From: Sinomonas susongensis
GTDB taxonomy: Bacteria; Actinomycetota; Actinomycetes; Actinomycetales; Micrococcaceae
DNA: 64,000 nucleotides
Direction of reading: 5' to 3'
Assembly (NCBI RefSeq): GCF_005877005.1
Contig: NZ_SSNH01000015.1
Coordinates: forward strand, 1 to 64,000
Shown here: positions 7,719 to 17,524 of the stretch, piece by piece
How positions within the stretch are numbered: position 1 is the first letter of the stretch
How the letters are laid out: every line of letters starts with the position of its first letter
The notes under the pieces: model-generated
Told to the model about the DNA's origin: nothing
Database searches by the model: none
The model's input: the letters and a program-made list of their open reading frames with translations, nothing else
Position numbers and translations under genes: made by a program

Positions 7719-9374
7719 CTAGGCGATGACTGAGTCGACGAGCGCCTTCGCCTCGGCCTGCACCTGCTTGAGGTGCTCCTCACCCTTGAAGGACTCTGCG
7801 TAGATCTTGTAGACGTCTTCGGTCCCTGACGGGCGGGCGGCGAACCAGGCGTTCTCCGTGGTCACCTTGAGGCCGCCGATCTTCGCCCCGTTGCCGGGCG
7901 CCTCGGTCAGCTTCGCGGTGATGGCTTCCCCCGCGAGCTCGGTCGCCGTGACGTCGTCCGCCGAGAGCTTCCCGAGCTTCGCCTTCTGCTCCCGGTTCGC
8001 TGCGGCGTCGATCCGCGCGTACGACGGCGATCCGTACTTCGCGGCGAGGTCGGCGTAGCGCTGGGAAGGGCTCTGCCCCGTCACGGCCTGGATCTCGGAG
8101 GCGAGGAGGCATAGGAGGATCCCGTCCTTGTCCGTCGTCCAGACGCCGCCGTCGAGCTTCACGAAGCTTGCGCCCGCGCTCTCCTCGCCGCCGAACGCAC
8201 CCTCCCCGCTCAGCAGGCCCGGCACGAACCACTTGAACCCCACGGGCACCTCGACGAGCTTCCGGCCGAGACCCTCCGCGACCCGGTCGATCATGGTAGA
8301 GCTCACGAGCGTCTTGCCGACGACCGAATCGGGGCGCCAGCCGGACCGGTTGCGGTAGAGGTAGTCGATCGCGACGGAGAGGTAGTGGTTCGGGTTCATG
8401 AGACCTGCATCCGGCGTGACGATGCCGTGCCGGTCGGCGTCGGCGTCGTTGCCCGTGGCGATGTCGAACTTCATGTCTCCCGAGTTGACCTTCGAGATGA
8501 GTCCGGCCATTGCCGAGGGGGAGGAGCAGTCCATCCGGATCTTCTCGTCCCAGTCGAGGGTCATGAAGGCCCACTGCGGGTCCACGGTCGGGTTCACGAC
8601 CGTAAGGTTGAGGTGGTGGCGCTCGCCGATCTCCCCCCAGTAGTCCACGGAGGCGCCGCCCATCGGGTCTGCTCCGATCCGCACCCCGGCGTCGCGGATG
8701 GCCGCGATGTCGAGCACGAGGGGAAGATCGTCGACGTAGCTCGAGAGGAAGTCGTACTGGCCGGTCGTGTCGGCAGAGAGCGCCTCCTGGAGCTGGACCC
8801 GCCTGACGCCCTCGAGGTTCGCCTCGAGGAGTGCGTTGGCCCTGTTTGCGATCCAGCTGGTCGCGTCGGTATCGGCGGGGCCGCCGTGCGGCGGGTTGTA
8901 CTTGAAGCCGCCGTCCGCGGGCGGGTTGTGGCTCGGCGTCACGACGATGCCGTCCGCCCGAGCAGGATCGTCCTCGGCGCGGCCTGCGTTGTACTTCAGG
9001 ATGGCGTGGCTGAGCGAGGGCGTCGGGGTGTAGCCGTGCCGAGCGTCGACCAAGACCGTCACACCGTTCGCCGCGAGCACTTCGAGGGCAGTGTTCGTCG
9101 CGGGTTCGCTCAGGCCGTGGGTGTCCTTCGCGAGGAAGAGCGGGCCGCGGATCCCCTGCCCGGCCCTGTACTCCACGATGGCCTGGGTAATCGCGGCGAT
9201 GTGCTTCTCGTTGAAGGAGGCCCTCAGGCTCGAGCCCCGATGGCCCGACGTGCCGAAGGCGACTCGCTGGCCCGGGTCGCTGAGGTCCGGGGAAATGTCG
9301 TAATAGGCATCGAGGAGTGCCGTGATATCGACGAGGTCACTGGGAAGGGCAACGGTGCCTGCTCGGTTAGCCAT
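7719..9374 (-). CDS. pgm: phosphoglucomutase, alpha-D-glucose phosphate-specific
   Basis: A 551-residue enzyme (E. coli Pgm is 546) that interconverts glucose-1-phosphate and glucose-6-phosphate, linking glycolysis with glycogen and sugar-nucleotide synthesis. In order: an N-terminal [10 protein letters not shown], the active phosphoserine loop [17 protein letters not shown] near residue 143, the metal loop [10 protein letters not shown], the sugar-binding GGEESAGAS, and a C-terminal [15 protein letters not shown] phosphate-binding loop. All catalytic loops are present. The start is ATG 9374 or ATG 9380; neither has a clear ribosome-binding site. The frame stays open upstream but without protein-like content. 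Confidence 0.95.
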   Translation of the reverse strand: MANRAGTVALPSDLVDITALLDAYYDISPDLSDPGQRVAFGTSGHRGSSLRASFNEKHIAAITQAIVEYRAGQGIRGPLFLAKDTHGLSEPATNTALEVLAANGVTVLVDARHGYTPTPSLSHAILKYNAGRAEDDPARADGIVVTPSHNPPADGGFKYNPPHGGPADTDATSWIANRANALLEANLEGVRRVQLQEALSADTTGQYDFLSSYVDDLPLVLDIAAIRDAGVRIGADPMGGASVDYWGEIGERHHLNLTVVNPTVDPQWAFMTLDWDEKIRMDCSSPSAMAGLISKVNSGDMKFDIATGNDADADRHGIVTPDAGLMNPNHYLSVAIDYLYRNRSGWRPDSVVGKTLVSSTMIDRVAEGLGRKLVEVPVGFKWFVPGLLSGEGAFGGEESAGASFVKLDGGVWTTDKDGILLCLLASEIQAVTGQSPSQRYADLAAKYGSPSYARIDAAANREQKAKLGKLSADDVTATELAGEAITAKLTEAPGNGAKIGGLKVTTENAWFAARPSGTEDVYKIYAESFKGEEHLKQVQAEAKALVDSVIA

Positions 9375-9562
9375 GCTCATAGCTTTGCAGAGAACACGGA
9401 GGCTGGGTGCCGTCCGGGTAAAGATTTCCGGTGGGAATCCCCGCTGGGAAACCATCGGTCCGGCCTTTCGTGGCCTGTCCAGCCGTCGCGAGTAGGCTGG
9501 TGCCAGCATCCCGCCGGATTCCTTCCCGCGGGGCGGAAGCTCTTCTACACCGAGGGGGAGAC

Positions 9563-10276
9563 GTGTCCGAGACCAATGAGGGCCCCGATCAGTCCGAGCC
9601 GTCGCGGCCGTCCGCCGACGAGCGCCCAACCGAGCCGATCTCCCGCGAGCATCGGCACGCGACGAGCCCCATCCCACCGGTTCCCCAGGCGCCCACGGTT
9701 CCCGGCGGCTCCGCCTCCCCGTACGGCGCGGCCGGCGCGCACAGCCAGAATCCGTCTGGGCAGAACGCGTCTGGCCAGAACCCCTACGGCCAGAACCCCT
9801 ACGGCCAGAACCCCTACAGCCAGCCCCAGGGCAGCAGCCCCTACAGCCAGAGCCCCTACGGGCAGGGCTCCTACGGGCAGGGCCCTTACAGCAGCAGCCC
9901 GTACGGGCAGGGCTCCCAGAGCCAGCCCACCCCGCCGCCCTACGGACAGCAGTACCCGCCGTCGTACGGCTACCAGCAGTGTCCGCAGCCGTACGCCTAC
10001 GCCCAGCCCGAGCCGCGCACACTCAGCATCGTCTCGATGGTGTGCGGCATCGCGTCGCTCCTCGGCTTCGGCTTTCTGCTCCTCCCGCAGCTCGCGGCGA
10101 TCGTGCTCGGCCACCTCGCCCTTTCGCGTGAGCCGGCGGGGCGGGGCTTGGCAATCGCCGGGCTCGCGACCGGCTATTTCTGCCTGCTCATCACGGTGGT
10201 CGTGATCGCGTTCATCGTGATCGGCATCGCCTCGATCAGCCAGTACCACTCGGGCTACTCAGGCGCGAATTTCTGA
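9563..10276 (+). CDS. DUF4190 membrane protein with Q/N-P-Y repeats
   Basis: A 237-residue protein starting at GTG 9563, which has GAGGGGGAG just upstream. The first 150 residues are low-complexity and disordered: a Pro/Ser/Glu-rich stretch, then repeated GQNPY and QSPYGQG units. The C-terminal third is a DUF4190 domain with two helices (about residues 153-186 and 195-226) around the segment [19 protein letters not shown]. Such actinobacterial proteins are common and mostly of unknown function; the cytoplasmic N-terminal tail may drive interactions at the membrane. The last 18 bp overlap the end of the convergent amidase gene. Confidence 0.83.
   Translation: MSETNEGPDQSEPSRPSADERPTEPISREHRHATSPIPPVPQAPTVPGGSASPYGAAGAHSQNPSGQNASGQNPYGQNPYGQNPYSQPQGSSPYSQSPYGQGSYGQGPYSSSPYGQGSQSQPTPPPYGQQYPPSYGYQQCPQPYAYAQPEPRTLSIVSMVCGIASLLGFGFLLLPQLAAIVLGHLALSREPAGRGLAIAGLATGYFCLLITVVVIAFIVIGIASISQYHSGYSGANF
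9774..9820 (+). repeat. tandem 15-bp coding repeat (GQNPY units)
   Basis: Three consecutive near-identical 15-bp units of the form GGCCAGAACCCCTAC encode GQNPY. They sit in the disordered tail of the DUF4190 protein and are followed by degenerate variants ([15 protein letters not shown]). Copy number may vary between strains through slippage. Confidence 0.75.
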
Positions 10277-11734
10277 TGCCTGTGCCGCCCTGTGCGGTTG
10301 CGGCGCCTCGAGGATCCGGGCGAGCTGGAGGAGCCGCGCCTCCGAGCCCGTCGGCCCGATGATCTGCACGGCCAAGGGCAGGCCGAGGTCGGTCCACGCG
10401 ACCGGCACGCTCACCGCGGGAAGCCCGCAGACGTTGACCATCGATGACCAGGGCGCGAACTCGCACTGCCTCGCGTAGTCGTCGTCCGCCGTCGTCTGCC
10501 ACTCGGGCCCCGAGAACCACCCGACGGGGCGCGGAGTCTGCGCCAGGGCGGGCATGAGCATGACGTCCCACCGGGAGTACTGGGCAATCGTGTCCCGCTC
10601 GAAGCGCCGGAGGAAGTGGAGCGATTCGGCGAGCTTGGCCGGGGTCCGCTGCTGTGCGCGGCGCCGGAAGGCCCGCGTGATCGGGGTGAGGAGGGGCTCG
10701 CTGTGAGAGGCGAGACGCAGCAACCCGACTCCGGCTGTCCACGCGGCCGTGAAGGCGTCGGGGTAGCGGTTGTCGTAGCGGACGTCGGCCTCGCCGACAT
10801 GATGCCCCTGAGCCTCGAGCCTGGCGGCCGCGACGTCGAGTGCCGCCAGCACCTCGGGCTCTGGCTGGATGCGGTACCTCTGGTCCCAAGGGCTTGCGAG
10901 GGTCACGCCGATGCGGAGTCGCCCCGGGTCGCGCACCACGGCGTCCGCGTACGACGCCGCGTGCCGGCCGTGCGCCTCGGCCTCGCCTGGGTGCCCGCCG
11001 CTCCGGTTCGGCGGGCCGACGAGCGCATCGAGCAGCACCGCGGCGTCCTCCGCGGTGCGGGCGAGCGGCCCGGATACCACGAGCCGCGCGGCATCGCCCG
11101 TACCCTGCGGCAGGGCTACGAGCCCACGGCCCGGCTTGAGCCCGACTATCCCGCAGGCTGCGGCGGGGATCCGGATCGATCCGCCCCCGTCGCTCCCGGG
11201 CGCGAACGGGAGCATCCCGGCCGCGACCGCCGCGGCCGAGCCTCCCGAGGACCCACCCGAGCTGAGGGCGTGCCCGTGCGGATTGCGGGACGGCGGAGCG
11301 ATGCGGTTCTCGGAATAGGCGGTGAGCCCGAATTCGGGCACCTGCGTCTTGCCGAGGGAGATAGCCCCCGCCCTCCTGAGGAGGGCCACGACCGGGCCGT
11401 CGTGCTGGGCGGCCCGGGCCTCGACGGTTGCGCTTCCGTGGGTCGTCGGCACACCTTTGACGTCGACGAGGTCCTTGAACGCTGTCGGGACGCCGTGGAG
11501 CGGCGGCAGGGTTTCGAGGTTGCCCGCGCGGCGGGCCGCCGCGTGGGCCTCGTCGGCCGTCGCGGCCTCGGCCAGCGCGGATTCGGCGGTCACCGTCACG
11601 AAGGCCCCGAGGTGCGGGTTCTGGGAGCTGATCGCCTCGAGGAAGTGCGCGACGGCGTCCCTCGCCGAGAGTTCACCGCTGCGCAGCGCGTCACGGAGGC
11701 CACGCGCCGAGAGGCTGGCCACGCCGTCGTCCAT
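10259..11734 (-). CDS. amidase (amidase signature family)
   Basis: A 491-residue amidase-signature hydrolase. The catalytic Ser-cisSer-Lys triad is visible: the lysine in TAFKDLVDVKGVPTTHGS near residue 88, and the serines in the glycine/serine-rich SSGGSSGGSAAAVAAG around residues 157-172, followed by DGGGSIRIPAAACG. The family hydrolyses amide bonds of diverse substrates. The C-terminal half resembles the 6-aminohexanoate-cyclic-dimer hydrolase branch, but that is only an impression. The ATG is preceded by GGAGGGAG. It is not part of gatCAB, since no gatC or gatB is nearby. Confidence 0.9.
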   Translation of the reverse strand: MDDGVASLSARGLRDALRSGELSARDAVAHFLEAISSQNPHLGAFVTVTAESALAEAATADEAHAAARRAGNLETLPPLHGVPTAFKDLVDVKGVPTTHGSATVEARAAQHDGPVVALLRRAGAISLGKTQVPEFGLTAYSENRIAPPSRNPHGHALSSGGSSGGSAAAVAAGMLPFAPGSDGGGSIRIPAAACGIVGLKPGRGLVALPQGTGDAARLVVSGPLARTAEDAAVLLDALVGPPNRSGGHPGEAEAHGRHAASYADAVVRDPGRLRIGVTLASPWDQRYRIQPEPEVLAALDVAAARLEAQGHHVGEADVRYDNRYPDAFTAAWTAGVGLLRLASHSEPLLTPITRAFRRRAQQRTPAKLAESLHFLRRFERDTIAQYSRWDVMLMPALAQTPRPVGWFSGPEWQTTADDDYARQCEFAPWSSMVNVCGLPAVSVPVAWTDLGLPLAVQIIGPTGSEARLLQLARILEAPQPHRAAQASEIRA

Positions 11735-11836
11735 GCCGTCTCCCTCCGGGCGTCCGCTGGGGCCTAACCACTATAGGCTGGAGGGAATCCGCTCTCCGTT
11801 CCGGGTCCATACGTTCGCAGTCCACTGGAGGAATCA

Positions 11837-12160
11837 ATGGCCGACTTCGAATCCGTGCGCATCGACGCCCTGCCCGCCGGCACGCTGCTCGACGTCCGTG
11901 AGGACTACGAGTGGGAGGCCGGGCACGCCGAAGGAGCCGTGCACATCCCCATGGACCAGCTGCCTTCGCGGCTCCATGAACTCGACCCCGATGAGGACCT
12001 GCTGGTCGTCTGCCGCACGGGCGGACGCTCTGCGAGGGTCACGAGCTGGCTCGTTGCCCAGGGCTATTCGGCGATGAATGTCGTCGGAGGCATGGACGCT
12101 TGGCTCGAAGCCGGACGTCCCCTCGTGGCCGAGAACGGCCAGCAGCCGACCGTCCTCTGA
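11837..12160 (+). CDS. rhodanese-like domain protein
   Basis: A single-domain 107-residue rhodanese. The active-site loop CRTGGRS starts at Cys59, the residue that carries the persulfide in sulfurtransferases. The N-terminal LLDVREDYEWEAGHAEGAVHIPM is the conserved substrate-entry segment. Single-domain rhodaneses move sulfane sulfur between partners or detoxify it; the partner here is unknown. GGAGG lies 7 nt before the ATG. It is divergent from the amidase and convergent with the lipid kinase gene. Confidence 0.92.
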   Translation: MADFESVRIDALPAGTLLDVREDYEWEAGHAEGAVHIPMDQLPSRLHELDPDEDLLVVCRTGGRSARVTSWLVAQGYSAMNVVGGMDAWLEAGRPLVAENGQQPTVL

Positions 12161-12212
12161 GGCCCGCCGGGTCCTCGCCTGCAGCTCCCTGGCAGCCTTC
12201 TCGCTCTGGCGC

Positions 12213-13265
12213 CTAACTCGCTACGCGCACGAGGAGCGAGAGCGGATGCACCTCGACCTCGATGTCGGTTGCGGGGCCGGTGGGATCTCCGTCAGCCTGC
12301 GTCTCGACCGGCTCCGCGCTGCGCAGGCGCACCTTCTGCGCCCCGTAGAAGGACATGACGGGGAGCGGCCCGTTGTGCTGGAACAGGATCTTGATGTACA
12401 TCGCCACCCAGCCAATGAGGCTGCGGGGACTCATGACGACGATGTCGAGGACGCCGTCGTCGATGTAGGCCTCGGGGATGAAGTCGACCCCGCCCGGCAG
12501 CTTGCTGCAGTTCGCGAAGAGCACGCTTCGGACGCGGCGCGTCTGGAAGTCGCTGTCGTTGAGCGAGATTTCGACGCGTTTGCGTCTCCGTCCCGGCATG
12601 TGCCGGATTCCCGCCTCGGTGTACGCGATCCAGCCGACGGCCCGCTTGAGGTCCTCGTTGGTATCGCTCAGGATCTCGGCGTCCAAGCCCACGCCTGCGA
12701 TGACGAGGAACGTGTGCGTCGACTTCTTCCCGGTGGTGCGGTCCTCGAGGGACATCGTTGCCGTGTCGATCCGCCGCTGTCTGCCGAAGAGCGCCGTGTG
12801 GACGCACTGCGAGATCCGGGTGATGTCCAGATCCAGGTTGCGCGCGAGGAGGTTTCCCGTCCCGAGCGGTACGAGACCGAGCGGGACATCCGTGCCGGCG
12901 AGGGCTTCGGCGACGACCCTGACTGTCCCATCGCCTCCGCAGGGGATGACGACGTCCGCCCCCGCCGCGAGCGCCTTGCGGGTCATGGAGTGACCTGGGT
13001 CCTCGGCCGTCGTCTCGAAGACGAGGGGCTTCGGCCAGCCCGCACCGCGGCACGCGGCCTCGATGAGCATCTCGGCCTCAGCGGCCCGGGCCTTCGTAGG
13101 GTTGAGGATGACGGCGACCTGCTGGGGGCCGGGCGGCGGCGCCTGGGCGGGCTCCCCCACGGCGCTACGGCTGTGCTGCTCACGCAGCCGCCGCACACCC
13201 CACCAGCTGGTGACCGCGACGGCCCCAGCCGTCGTGACGGCTCCCGCGATGATCCAATTGCGCAT
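12213..13265 (-). CDS. diacylglycerol kinase-family lipid kinase
   Basis: A 350-residue protein with an N-terminal hydrophobic anchor (about residues 5-24) followed by a DAGK catalytic domain. The nucleotide-binding GGDGTVRVV near residue 107 and the [14 protein letters not shown] loop are both intact. Members phosphorylate diacylglycerol or related lipids in membrane phospholipid turnover; the exact lipid is not predictable. The predicted anchor suggests membrane attachment. The gene is divergent from serS, with GAGGAAACC before the ATG. Confidence 0.88.
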   Translation of the reverse strand: MRNWIIAGAVTTAGAVAVTSWWGVRRLREQHSRSAVGEPAQAPPPGPQQVAVILNPTKARAAEAEMLIEAACRGAGWPKPLVFETTAEDPGHSMTRKALAAGADVVIPCGGDGTVRVVAEALAGTDVPLGLVPLGTGNLLARNLDLDITRISQCVHTALFGRQRRIDTATMSLEDRTTGKKSTHTFLVIAGVGLDAEILSDTNEDLKRAVGWIAYTEAGIRHMPGRRRKRVEISLNDSDFQTRRVRSVLFANCSKLPGGVDFIPEAYIDDGVLDIVVMSPRSLIGWVAMYIKILFQHNGPLPVMSFYGAQKVRLRSAEPVETQADGDPTGPATDIEVEVHPLSLLVRVAS

Positions 13266-13314
13266 GGTTTCCTCACTCTATCCCGCGTCGACGGGACGTA
13301 CGGGCGCCTCCCGT

Positions 13315-13320
13315 TAGGCT
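13315..13320 (+). promoter_or_regulatory. TAGGCT -10 box of serS (leaderless type)
   Basis: TAGGCT ends 7 nt before the GTG start of serS, the spacing expected when transcription begins at or next to the start codon. The purine run between box and start could still serve as a ribosome-binding site if the true -10 is elsewhere. Confidence 0.45.
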
Positions 13321-13327
13321 AGGGGGC

Positions 13328-14614
13328 GTGATCGACGTTCGAGAGCTCAGCGAGAACCCCGAGAAGTTCCGGTCCAGCCAGCGTGCCCGTGGCGCGGACG
13401 AGTCCCTCGTGGACCGGCTCCTTGCTGCTGATTCCCGTCGGCGGGCTGCCCTAACCCAGTACGAGACGCTGCGCGCCGAGCAGAACTCCTTCGGCCGGAA
13501 GGTCGCGGCGGCCAAGGGCGAGGAGAAGCAGACCCTGCTCGCGGAGGTCAAGGAGCTCGCGGCCAAGGTGAAGTCGGCCTCCGCTGACGCCGATGCCGCG
13601 CAGGCCGAGCAGGACGAACTGCTCAGGGTGTTCCCGAACCTCGTCGTCGACGGCGTGCCGTCAGGTGGGGAGGACGACTTCGTCGTCGTCAAGACCGTGG
13701 GGACGCCCCGCGACTTCGCCGCCGAGGGCTTCGAGCCCCGCGACCACCTCGAGATCGGCGAGCTGCTCGATGCGATCGACATGGAGCGCGGCGCCAAGGT
13801 CTCCGGGGCTCGCTTCTACTTCCTCAAGGGCGTGGGCGCACGGCTCGAGCTCGCGCTGCTCCAGATGGCGTTGGACCAGGCGGTTTCCGCTGGCTTCATC
13901 CCGATGATCACGCCGACGCTCGTCCGCCCCGAGACGATGCAGGGCACGGGGTTCGACGTCAAGCACGACGCCGAGATCTACAGGCTCGCCGAAGACGACC
14001 TCTACCTCGTGGGCACTTCCGAGGTTGCGCTGGCCGGCTATCACGGGGACGAGATCCTCGACCTCTCGGACGGTCCGATCCGCTACGCGGGCTGGTCCTC
14101 GTGCTATCGCCGCGAGGCGGGGTCGCACGGCAAGGACACGCGCGGCATCATCCGGGTCCACCAGTTCAACAAGGTCGAGATGTTCTCGTACGTCCCACTC
14201 GAGGAGGCTGAGGCCGAGCACGCCCGTCTCCTTGCGTGGGAGGAGGAGATGCTCGCGAAGGTCGAGCTGCCCTACCGGGTCATCGACACGGCGGCGGGTG
14301 ACCTCGGAATGAGCGCCGCGCGCAAGTTCGACTGCGAGGCCTGGGTTCCGACCCAGGGTCGCTACCGAGAGCTGACGTCCACGTCGAACTGCACGGGTTT
14401 CCAGGCGTGCCGCCTCAACATCCGGGAACGGACCTTCGACGGCGACGGCGCCCCGAAGGGCACGCGCAGCGTCGCGACGCTCAACGGCACCCTCGCCACG
14501 ACCCGCTGGCTCGTCGCGATCCTCGAGCACCACCAGAACCCGGACGGCTCCGTCACGGTGCCAGCGGCGCTCCGCCCCTACCTCGGCGGCCTCGAGGTCC
14601 TCCCGGTCCGCTGA
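13328..14614 (+). CDS. serS: seryl-tRNA synthetase
   Basis: A 428-residue class II aminoacyl-tRNA synthetase. The N-terminal 110 residues form the antiparallel coiled-coil arm that binds the long variable arm of tRNA-Ser. The catalytic domain then shows motif 2 ([21 protein letters not shown]), the serine-contacting [18 protein letters not shown], and motif 3 ([15 protein letters not shown]). Length and motifs are normal. The start is GTG 13328, giving [14 protein letters not shown], the usual SerRS beginning. Confidence 0.97.
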   Translation: MIDVRELSENPEKFRSSQRARGADESLVDRLLAADSRRRAALTQYETLRAEQNSFGRKVAAAKGEEKQTLLAEVKELAAKVKSASADADAAQAEQDELLRVFPNLVVDGVPSGGEDDFVVVKTVGTPRDFAAEGFEPRDHLEIGELLDAIDMERGAKVSGARFYFLKGVGARLELALLQMALDQAVSAGFIPMITPTLVRPETMQGTGFDVKHDAEIYRLAEDDLYLVGTSEVALAGYHGDEILDLSDGPIRYAGWSSCYRREAGSHGKDTRGIIRVHQFNKVEMFSYVPLEEAEAEHARLLAWEEEMLAKVELPYRVIDTAAGDLGMSAARKFDCEAWVPTQGRYRELTSTSNCTGFQACRLNIRERTFDGDGAPKGTRSVATLNGTLATTRWLVAILEHHQNPDGSVTVPAALRPYLGGLEVLPVR

Positions 14615-14629
14615 GCCCCGCCCCCGGTT

Positions 14630-14694
14630 CTGCCCCGGTTTTGGACTTCGCCCCCCGCTTCGGCCCGGGGCAGTGTCCGAAACGCGGGGCAATC
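14630..14694 (+). repeat. 65-bp dispersed repeat, copy 1
   Basis: This copy starts 16 bp after serS. It matches 15812-15877 over its whole length with about five differences and one gap. Inside, CTGCCCCGG and CCGGGGCAG form an inverted pair, so RNA from either strand can fold. It may also terminate serS transcription. Confidence 0.75.
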
Positions 14695-14761
14695 GCGGAA
14701 GTTGTCCACATGGCAGCCGATCGCGCTGTCTCCTGCCGGGCCCGTGCGTTTGGCTGGAGGG

Positions 14762-15934
14762 ATGCAATTCCCCTCAGTCCGCTTCCACAGTTCGGCAGCT
14801 GCAGCCCGAACCGGGCGCGATCCCCGGTCTCTGAGCCGGGCCTACGCCGCCGGCGACCTCGTCAGGCTGCGCCGTGGGGTGTACCTCCCAACCGCGGACT
14901 GGCTGAACGGGACGGCGCTGAGCCGCTACGCCTTGACGACGGCGTCCCTCGCCGTATGCGGGCCTGCGCCAGTTCTCTGCCGGGAGACTGCCCTCATAGC
15001 GTGGGGCCTCGGGTTCGCCCGAGTTCCTTCCCATGTGCACTACCGGACGACGCGGCGATCGGCGGTCGGTTCGGCGGCGCCCGTCGCCCTCTACGGCGAC
15101 CGGGCAGCAGTCCTTGCCGCCCACTCGGCGACGACTCCGGGAACGAGTTCGGGGGCGCGCAGGCTGCCCTCGGGGTTCCCTGATGCCCGCCACTTCGAAC
15201 TGACTTCCTCGTCTGTTCCCCTGCGGATACCGAACCTCGGGCTCAGCCTGCTCCTCGAGCCCTTCGACGTTGCGTTCCCCGACACGCTGCACCGGCTTCC
15301 GTTCGCCGACGCCGTGGTCCTGTCGGACGCGGTGCTCGCTGGCCGCGGCCTGCATTCGGTCACAAGGTCGCGCGACGCACTGCTGGCGCTGGCGTCGGGT
15401 CTCCCCTCGGGCGCCGCACGACGTCGCATGGTCGCCGTCGTCAGTTTCGCGGACGAGGGCGCCGAGTCGGTGGGCGAGTCGTACAGCCGTGCCCTCATGC
15501 GGGAGCTCGGCTTCGAGCTTCCCCGTCTCCAAGTCTGGCTGGATCGGGATGGCCGACGCATCGCGCGCGTGGACTTCTACTGGCCGAGACTCCGGCTCGT
15601 GGGCGAATTCGACGGAGTGATGAAGTACACGCGGTCGAAGGAATTCAGCGGGCAGGCCCCGGCCGAGGTGCTCGTGGCGGAGAAGCGACGCGAGGACGAG
15701 ATCAGGGCCTTGGGGGAACGCGTTGTCAGATGGGGCTGGGACGACCTCATGCACCCCCAGCGTTTCGGGCGCAATCCTCCACCGGGCGGGGGTCCTCAGG
15801 GCGGCCTGATCCTGCCCCGGGTTTTGGACTTCGCACCCCGCTACGGCCCGGGGCAGTGTCCGAAACCGGGGGCAATCCCGGCTCGCCGCCTTCCGAAACT
15901 GCTCGGAGGTTGTCCGGGGGGAGTGGTTCACTAG
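14762..15934 (+). CDS. AbiEi-like / DUF559-like protein, flanked by repeats
   Basis: About 390 residues. The N-terminal part (LSRAYAAGDLVRLRRGVYLP) resembles the winged-helix domain of AbiEi-type antitoxins. The C-terminal part has the pattern of DUF559/Vsr-like PD-(D/E)xK folds: ESYSRALMRELG, then RVDFYWPRLRLVGEFDG, then a lysine and VVRWGWDDL. The last 40 residues are encoded by repeat copy 2 and look unlike protein, so the ancestral stop may have lain earlier. ATG 14762 is chosen; TTG 14702 is in frame but only adds poorly conserved sequence. No AbiEii toxin is adjacent. Such orphans are frequent in actinobacteria; function is unknown. Confidence 0.72.
   Translation: MQFPSVRFHSSAAAARTGRDPRSLSRAYAAGDLVRLRRGVYLPTADWLNGTALSRYALTTASLAVCGPAPVLCRETALIAWGLGFARVPSHVHYRTTRRSAVGSAAPVALYGDRAAVLAAHSATTPGTSSGARRLPSGFPDARHFELTSSSVPLRIPNLGLSLLLEPFDVAFPDTLHRLPFADAVVLSDAVLAGRGLHSVTRSRDALLALASGLPSGAARRRMVAVVSFADEGAESVGESYSRALMRELGFELPRLQVWLDRDGRRIARVDFYWPRLRLVGEFDGVMKYTRSKEFSGQAPAEVLVAEKRREDEIRALGERVVRWGWDDLMHPQRFGRNPPPGGGPQGGLILPRVLDFAPRYGPGQCPKPGAIPARRLPKLLGGCPGGVVH
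15812..15877 (+). repeat. 66-bp dispersed repeat, copy 2
   Basis: Same orientation as copy 1 at 14630-14694. Its inverted arms CTGCCCCGGG (15812-15821) and CCCGGGGCAG (15847-15856) are perfect. A short downstream segment (CGGAGGTTGTCC, near 15904) also recalls the sequence after copy 1 (CGGAAGTTGTCC), with extra bases in between. The copy runs into the 3' end of the AbiEi-like reading frame. Confidence 0.75.
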
Positions 15935-15938
15935 ACCC

Positions 15939-16775
15939 ATGACTACAACGATCAGGGCTGGCATCGACGACCAGCCGATTCCAGCACTTCCAAAGCTCGT
16001 CGCGCTCGACGTCGACGGAACCCTCGTGGACCACGACGGCCACATGAGCCCCGAGGTCCGGGAGGCCGGCCAGGCTCTCGTCGCGGCCGGACACGAGTTG
16101 GTCGTGGCAACCGGCCGGTCGCTGGGCGCGACCCTCCCGATCGTCGAGCTGCTCGGCATCGAGCACGGCTACGCCGTCTCCTCGAACGGCGGCGTCGTGA
16201 CCCGCATCGACGCCGGGGCGAACGGTGGCTACACGGTCATCGACCGGCGCCTCTTCGACCCATCGGCCGCGCTCCTCGCGCTGCGGCATCGCCTGCCCGG
16301 CGCCAAGTACGCGATCGAGGACGCCGAGGGGAACTTCTTCTCGACGGAGCGGTTCCAGGACCCGAGCTTCGGCGTCGAGGCCAGGGGCGTCTCCTTCGAG
16401 GAGCTGCTCGAGCTCACTGCCGTCCGCCTCGTGGTGTTCTCGACAGACGCGACCGCGGAGGAGTTCGGCGACGCCGTCGAGGTGATCGGCCTCCACGGGG
16501 TCACCTACTCGGTCGGCTGGACGCCGTGGCTCGACATCGCCGCCCAAGGCGTCACGAAGGCGAGCGGCCTTGAGCTCGTCCGCCGCCGGGTGGGGATTGA
16601 CGCCGCCGACACCGTGGCCGTCGGCGACGGGCGCAACGACATCGAGATGCTCCAGTGGGCGGGTCGCGGGGTCGCGATGGGGCAGGCCCCCGAAGAGGTC
16701 AAGGCCGCGGCCAACGAGGTCACGTCTACGGTGGAGCAGAACGGGCTGGTCTCCGTCCTGCGCTCGCTCGTCTGA
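15939..16775 (+). CDS. HAD-superfamily hydrolase, Cof type
   Basis: A 278-residue Cof-type (class IIB cap) phosphatase. Motif I is DVDGTL with nucleophile Asp24 and acid Asp26, motif II is in the VVATGRS segment, and motifs III/IV are KASGLELV and VGDGRNDIEMLQWAG. All catalytic residues are present. These enzymes dephosphorylate sugar phosphates, flavin or pyridoxal phosphates with loose specificity, so the substrate is not assignable. The next gene converges on it. Confidence 0.9.
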   Translation: MTTTIRAGIDDQPIPALPKLVALDVDGTLVDHDGHMSPEVREAGQALVAAGHELVVATGRSLGATLPIVELLGIEHGYAVSSNGGVVTRIDAGANGGYTVIDRRLFDPSAALLALRHRLPGAKYAIEDAEGNFFSTERFQDPSFGVEARGVSFEELLELTAVRLVVFSTDATAEEFGDAVEVIGLHGVTYSVGWTPWLDIAAQGVTKASGLELVRRRVGIDAADTVAVGDGRNDIEMLQWAGRGVAMGQAPEEVKAAANEVTSTVEQNGLVSVLRSLV

Positions 16776-16853
16776 CCCCGCGCGCATCTGACCCGTCCGC
16801 TCCCGGCGGCTCGCCGCCCAACAGCTCGCGCCCAACAGCTCGCTGCGAGACTC

Positions 16854-17465
16854 TCAGTGCGGCTCGAGCATGAGCCGCAGGAGGTGCGCGACGGCCGGCC
16901 GCGCATCGAACTCCTCGTTCCAATGCGCTCGTGCGATCGCCTTCGAGACCGCCTGCGCCGTGATCCCGAGCGCCTCCGCAATCGCCTTCTGCTGTCCCCG
17001 CACCCCAGGCGTGAGGAGCTCGAGGACCCGCCATTCCGCCGTCGTGCGGCGCGCCACGGTGAGCGCGAGCAGCCGGAGGACGGCCCCCGCCTCGGCGGCG
17101 AGCACGCGGTCCGGACCGTCGACGGCGACGGCACCCTCGTCCTTGATGTGCTGGGCGCGCTCGACGGCGCGGCGGGAGTAGACGAGCCCTAGGCCCGTGA
17201 CGTCCTGCATTTCCTTCGGCAGCGGTTCCCCGAGGGGGCCGACGCCGATGCCGACGTTCCAGCGGACCCCACCGCATGCGTCGGCGTGCATGGCGGTCAG
17301 GGCGGCGTCGACTGCGGGCTCTGGAGCGGAGAAGACGCCCTGGACTTCGTCGCCGACGGTCCGGGCGAGCGGCACGTCGGGCGTGAGCCGGGCCAACGCC
17401 CGGAGAAGCTGGGGAACCCGGTCGCCCGGTGCGCGGTCGCGCTGGTTGATCGTGACCGTGTACAT
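16854..17465 (-). CDS. SatD-like protein with C-terminal helix-turn-helix
   Basis: A 203-residue protein. The N-terminal half carries ARTVGDEVQGVFSAPEPAV, which matches the TxGDEFQG signature of SatD-family proteins, a fold related to nucleotidyl cyclases. The C-terminal half contains a helix-turn-helix, AEALGITAQAVSKAIARA, around residues 165-185. The family was named from an acid-stress operon in Streptococcus; the biochemical role is unknown. A TAGGCT box lies 7 nt before the ATG, so the mRNA may be leaderless. It lies downstream of ppa on the same strand, separated by a terminator-like hairpin. Confidence 0.75.
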   Translation of the reverse strand: MYTVTINQRDRAPGDRVPQLLRALARLTPDVPLARTVGDEVQGVFSAPEPAVDAALTAMHADACGGVRWNVGIGVGPLGEPLPKEMQDVTGLGLVYSRRAVERAQHIKDEGAVAVDGPDRVLAAEAGAVLRLLALTVARRTTAEWRVLELLTPGVRGQQKAIAEALGITAQAVSKAIARAHWNEEFDARPAVAHLLRLMLEPH

Positions 17466-17472
17466 GGGGTCG

Positions 17473-17478
17473 AGCCTA
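17473..17478 (-). promoter_or_regulatory. TAGGCT -10 box of the SatD-like gene
   Basis: On the minus strand TAGGCT ends 7 nt before the ATG at 17465. No ribosome-binding site is visible. Together these suggest leaderless transcription. Confidence 0.45.
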
Positions 17479-17524
17479 GCGGGGGAGGGGTTACCGGCAC
17501 GGGAGGCCGGAGCCGCAACACGAA

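Noticed and set aside
16800-16853. duplicated CCCAACAGCTCG in the HAD/SatD-like gap
   Set aside because: Two copies of about 12 bp in a short convergent gap, with no further copies seen; too little to call an element.
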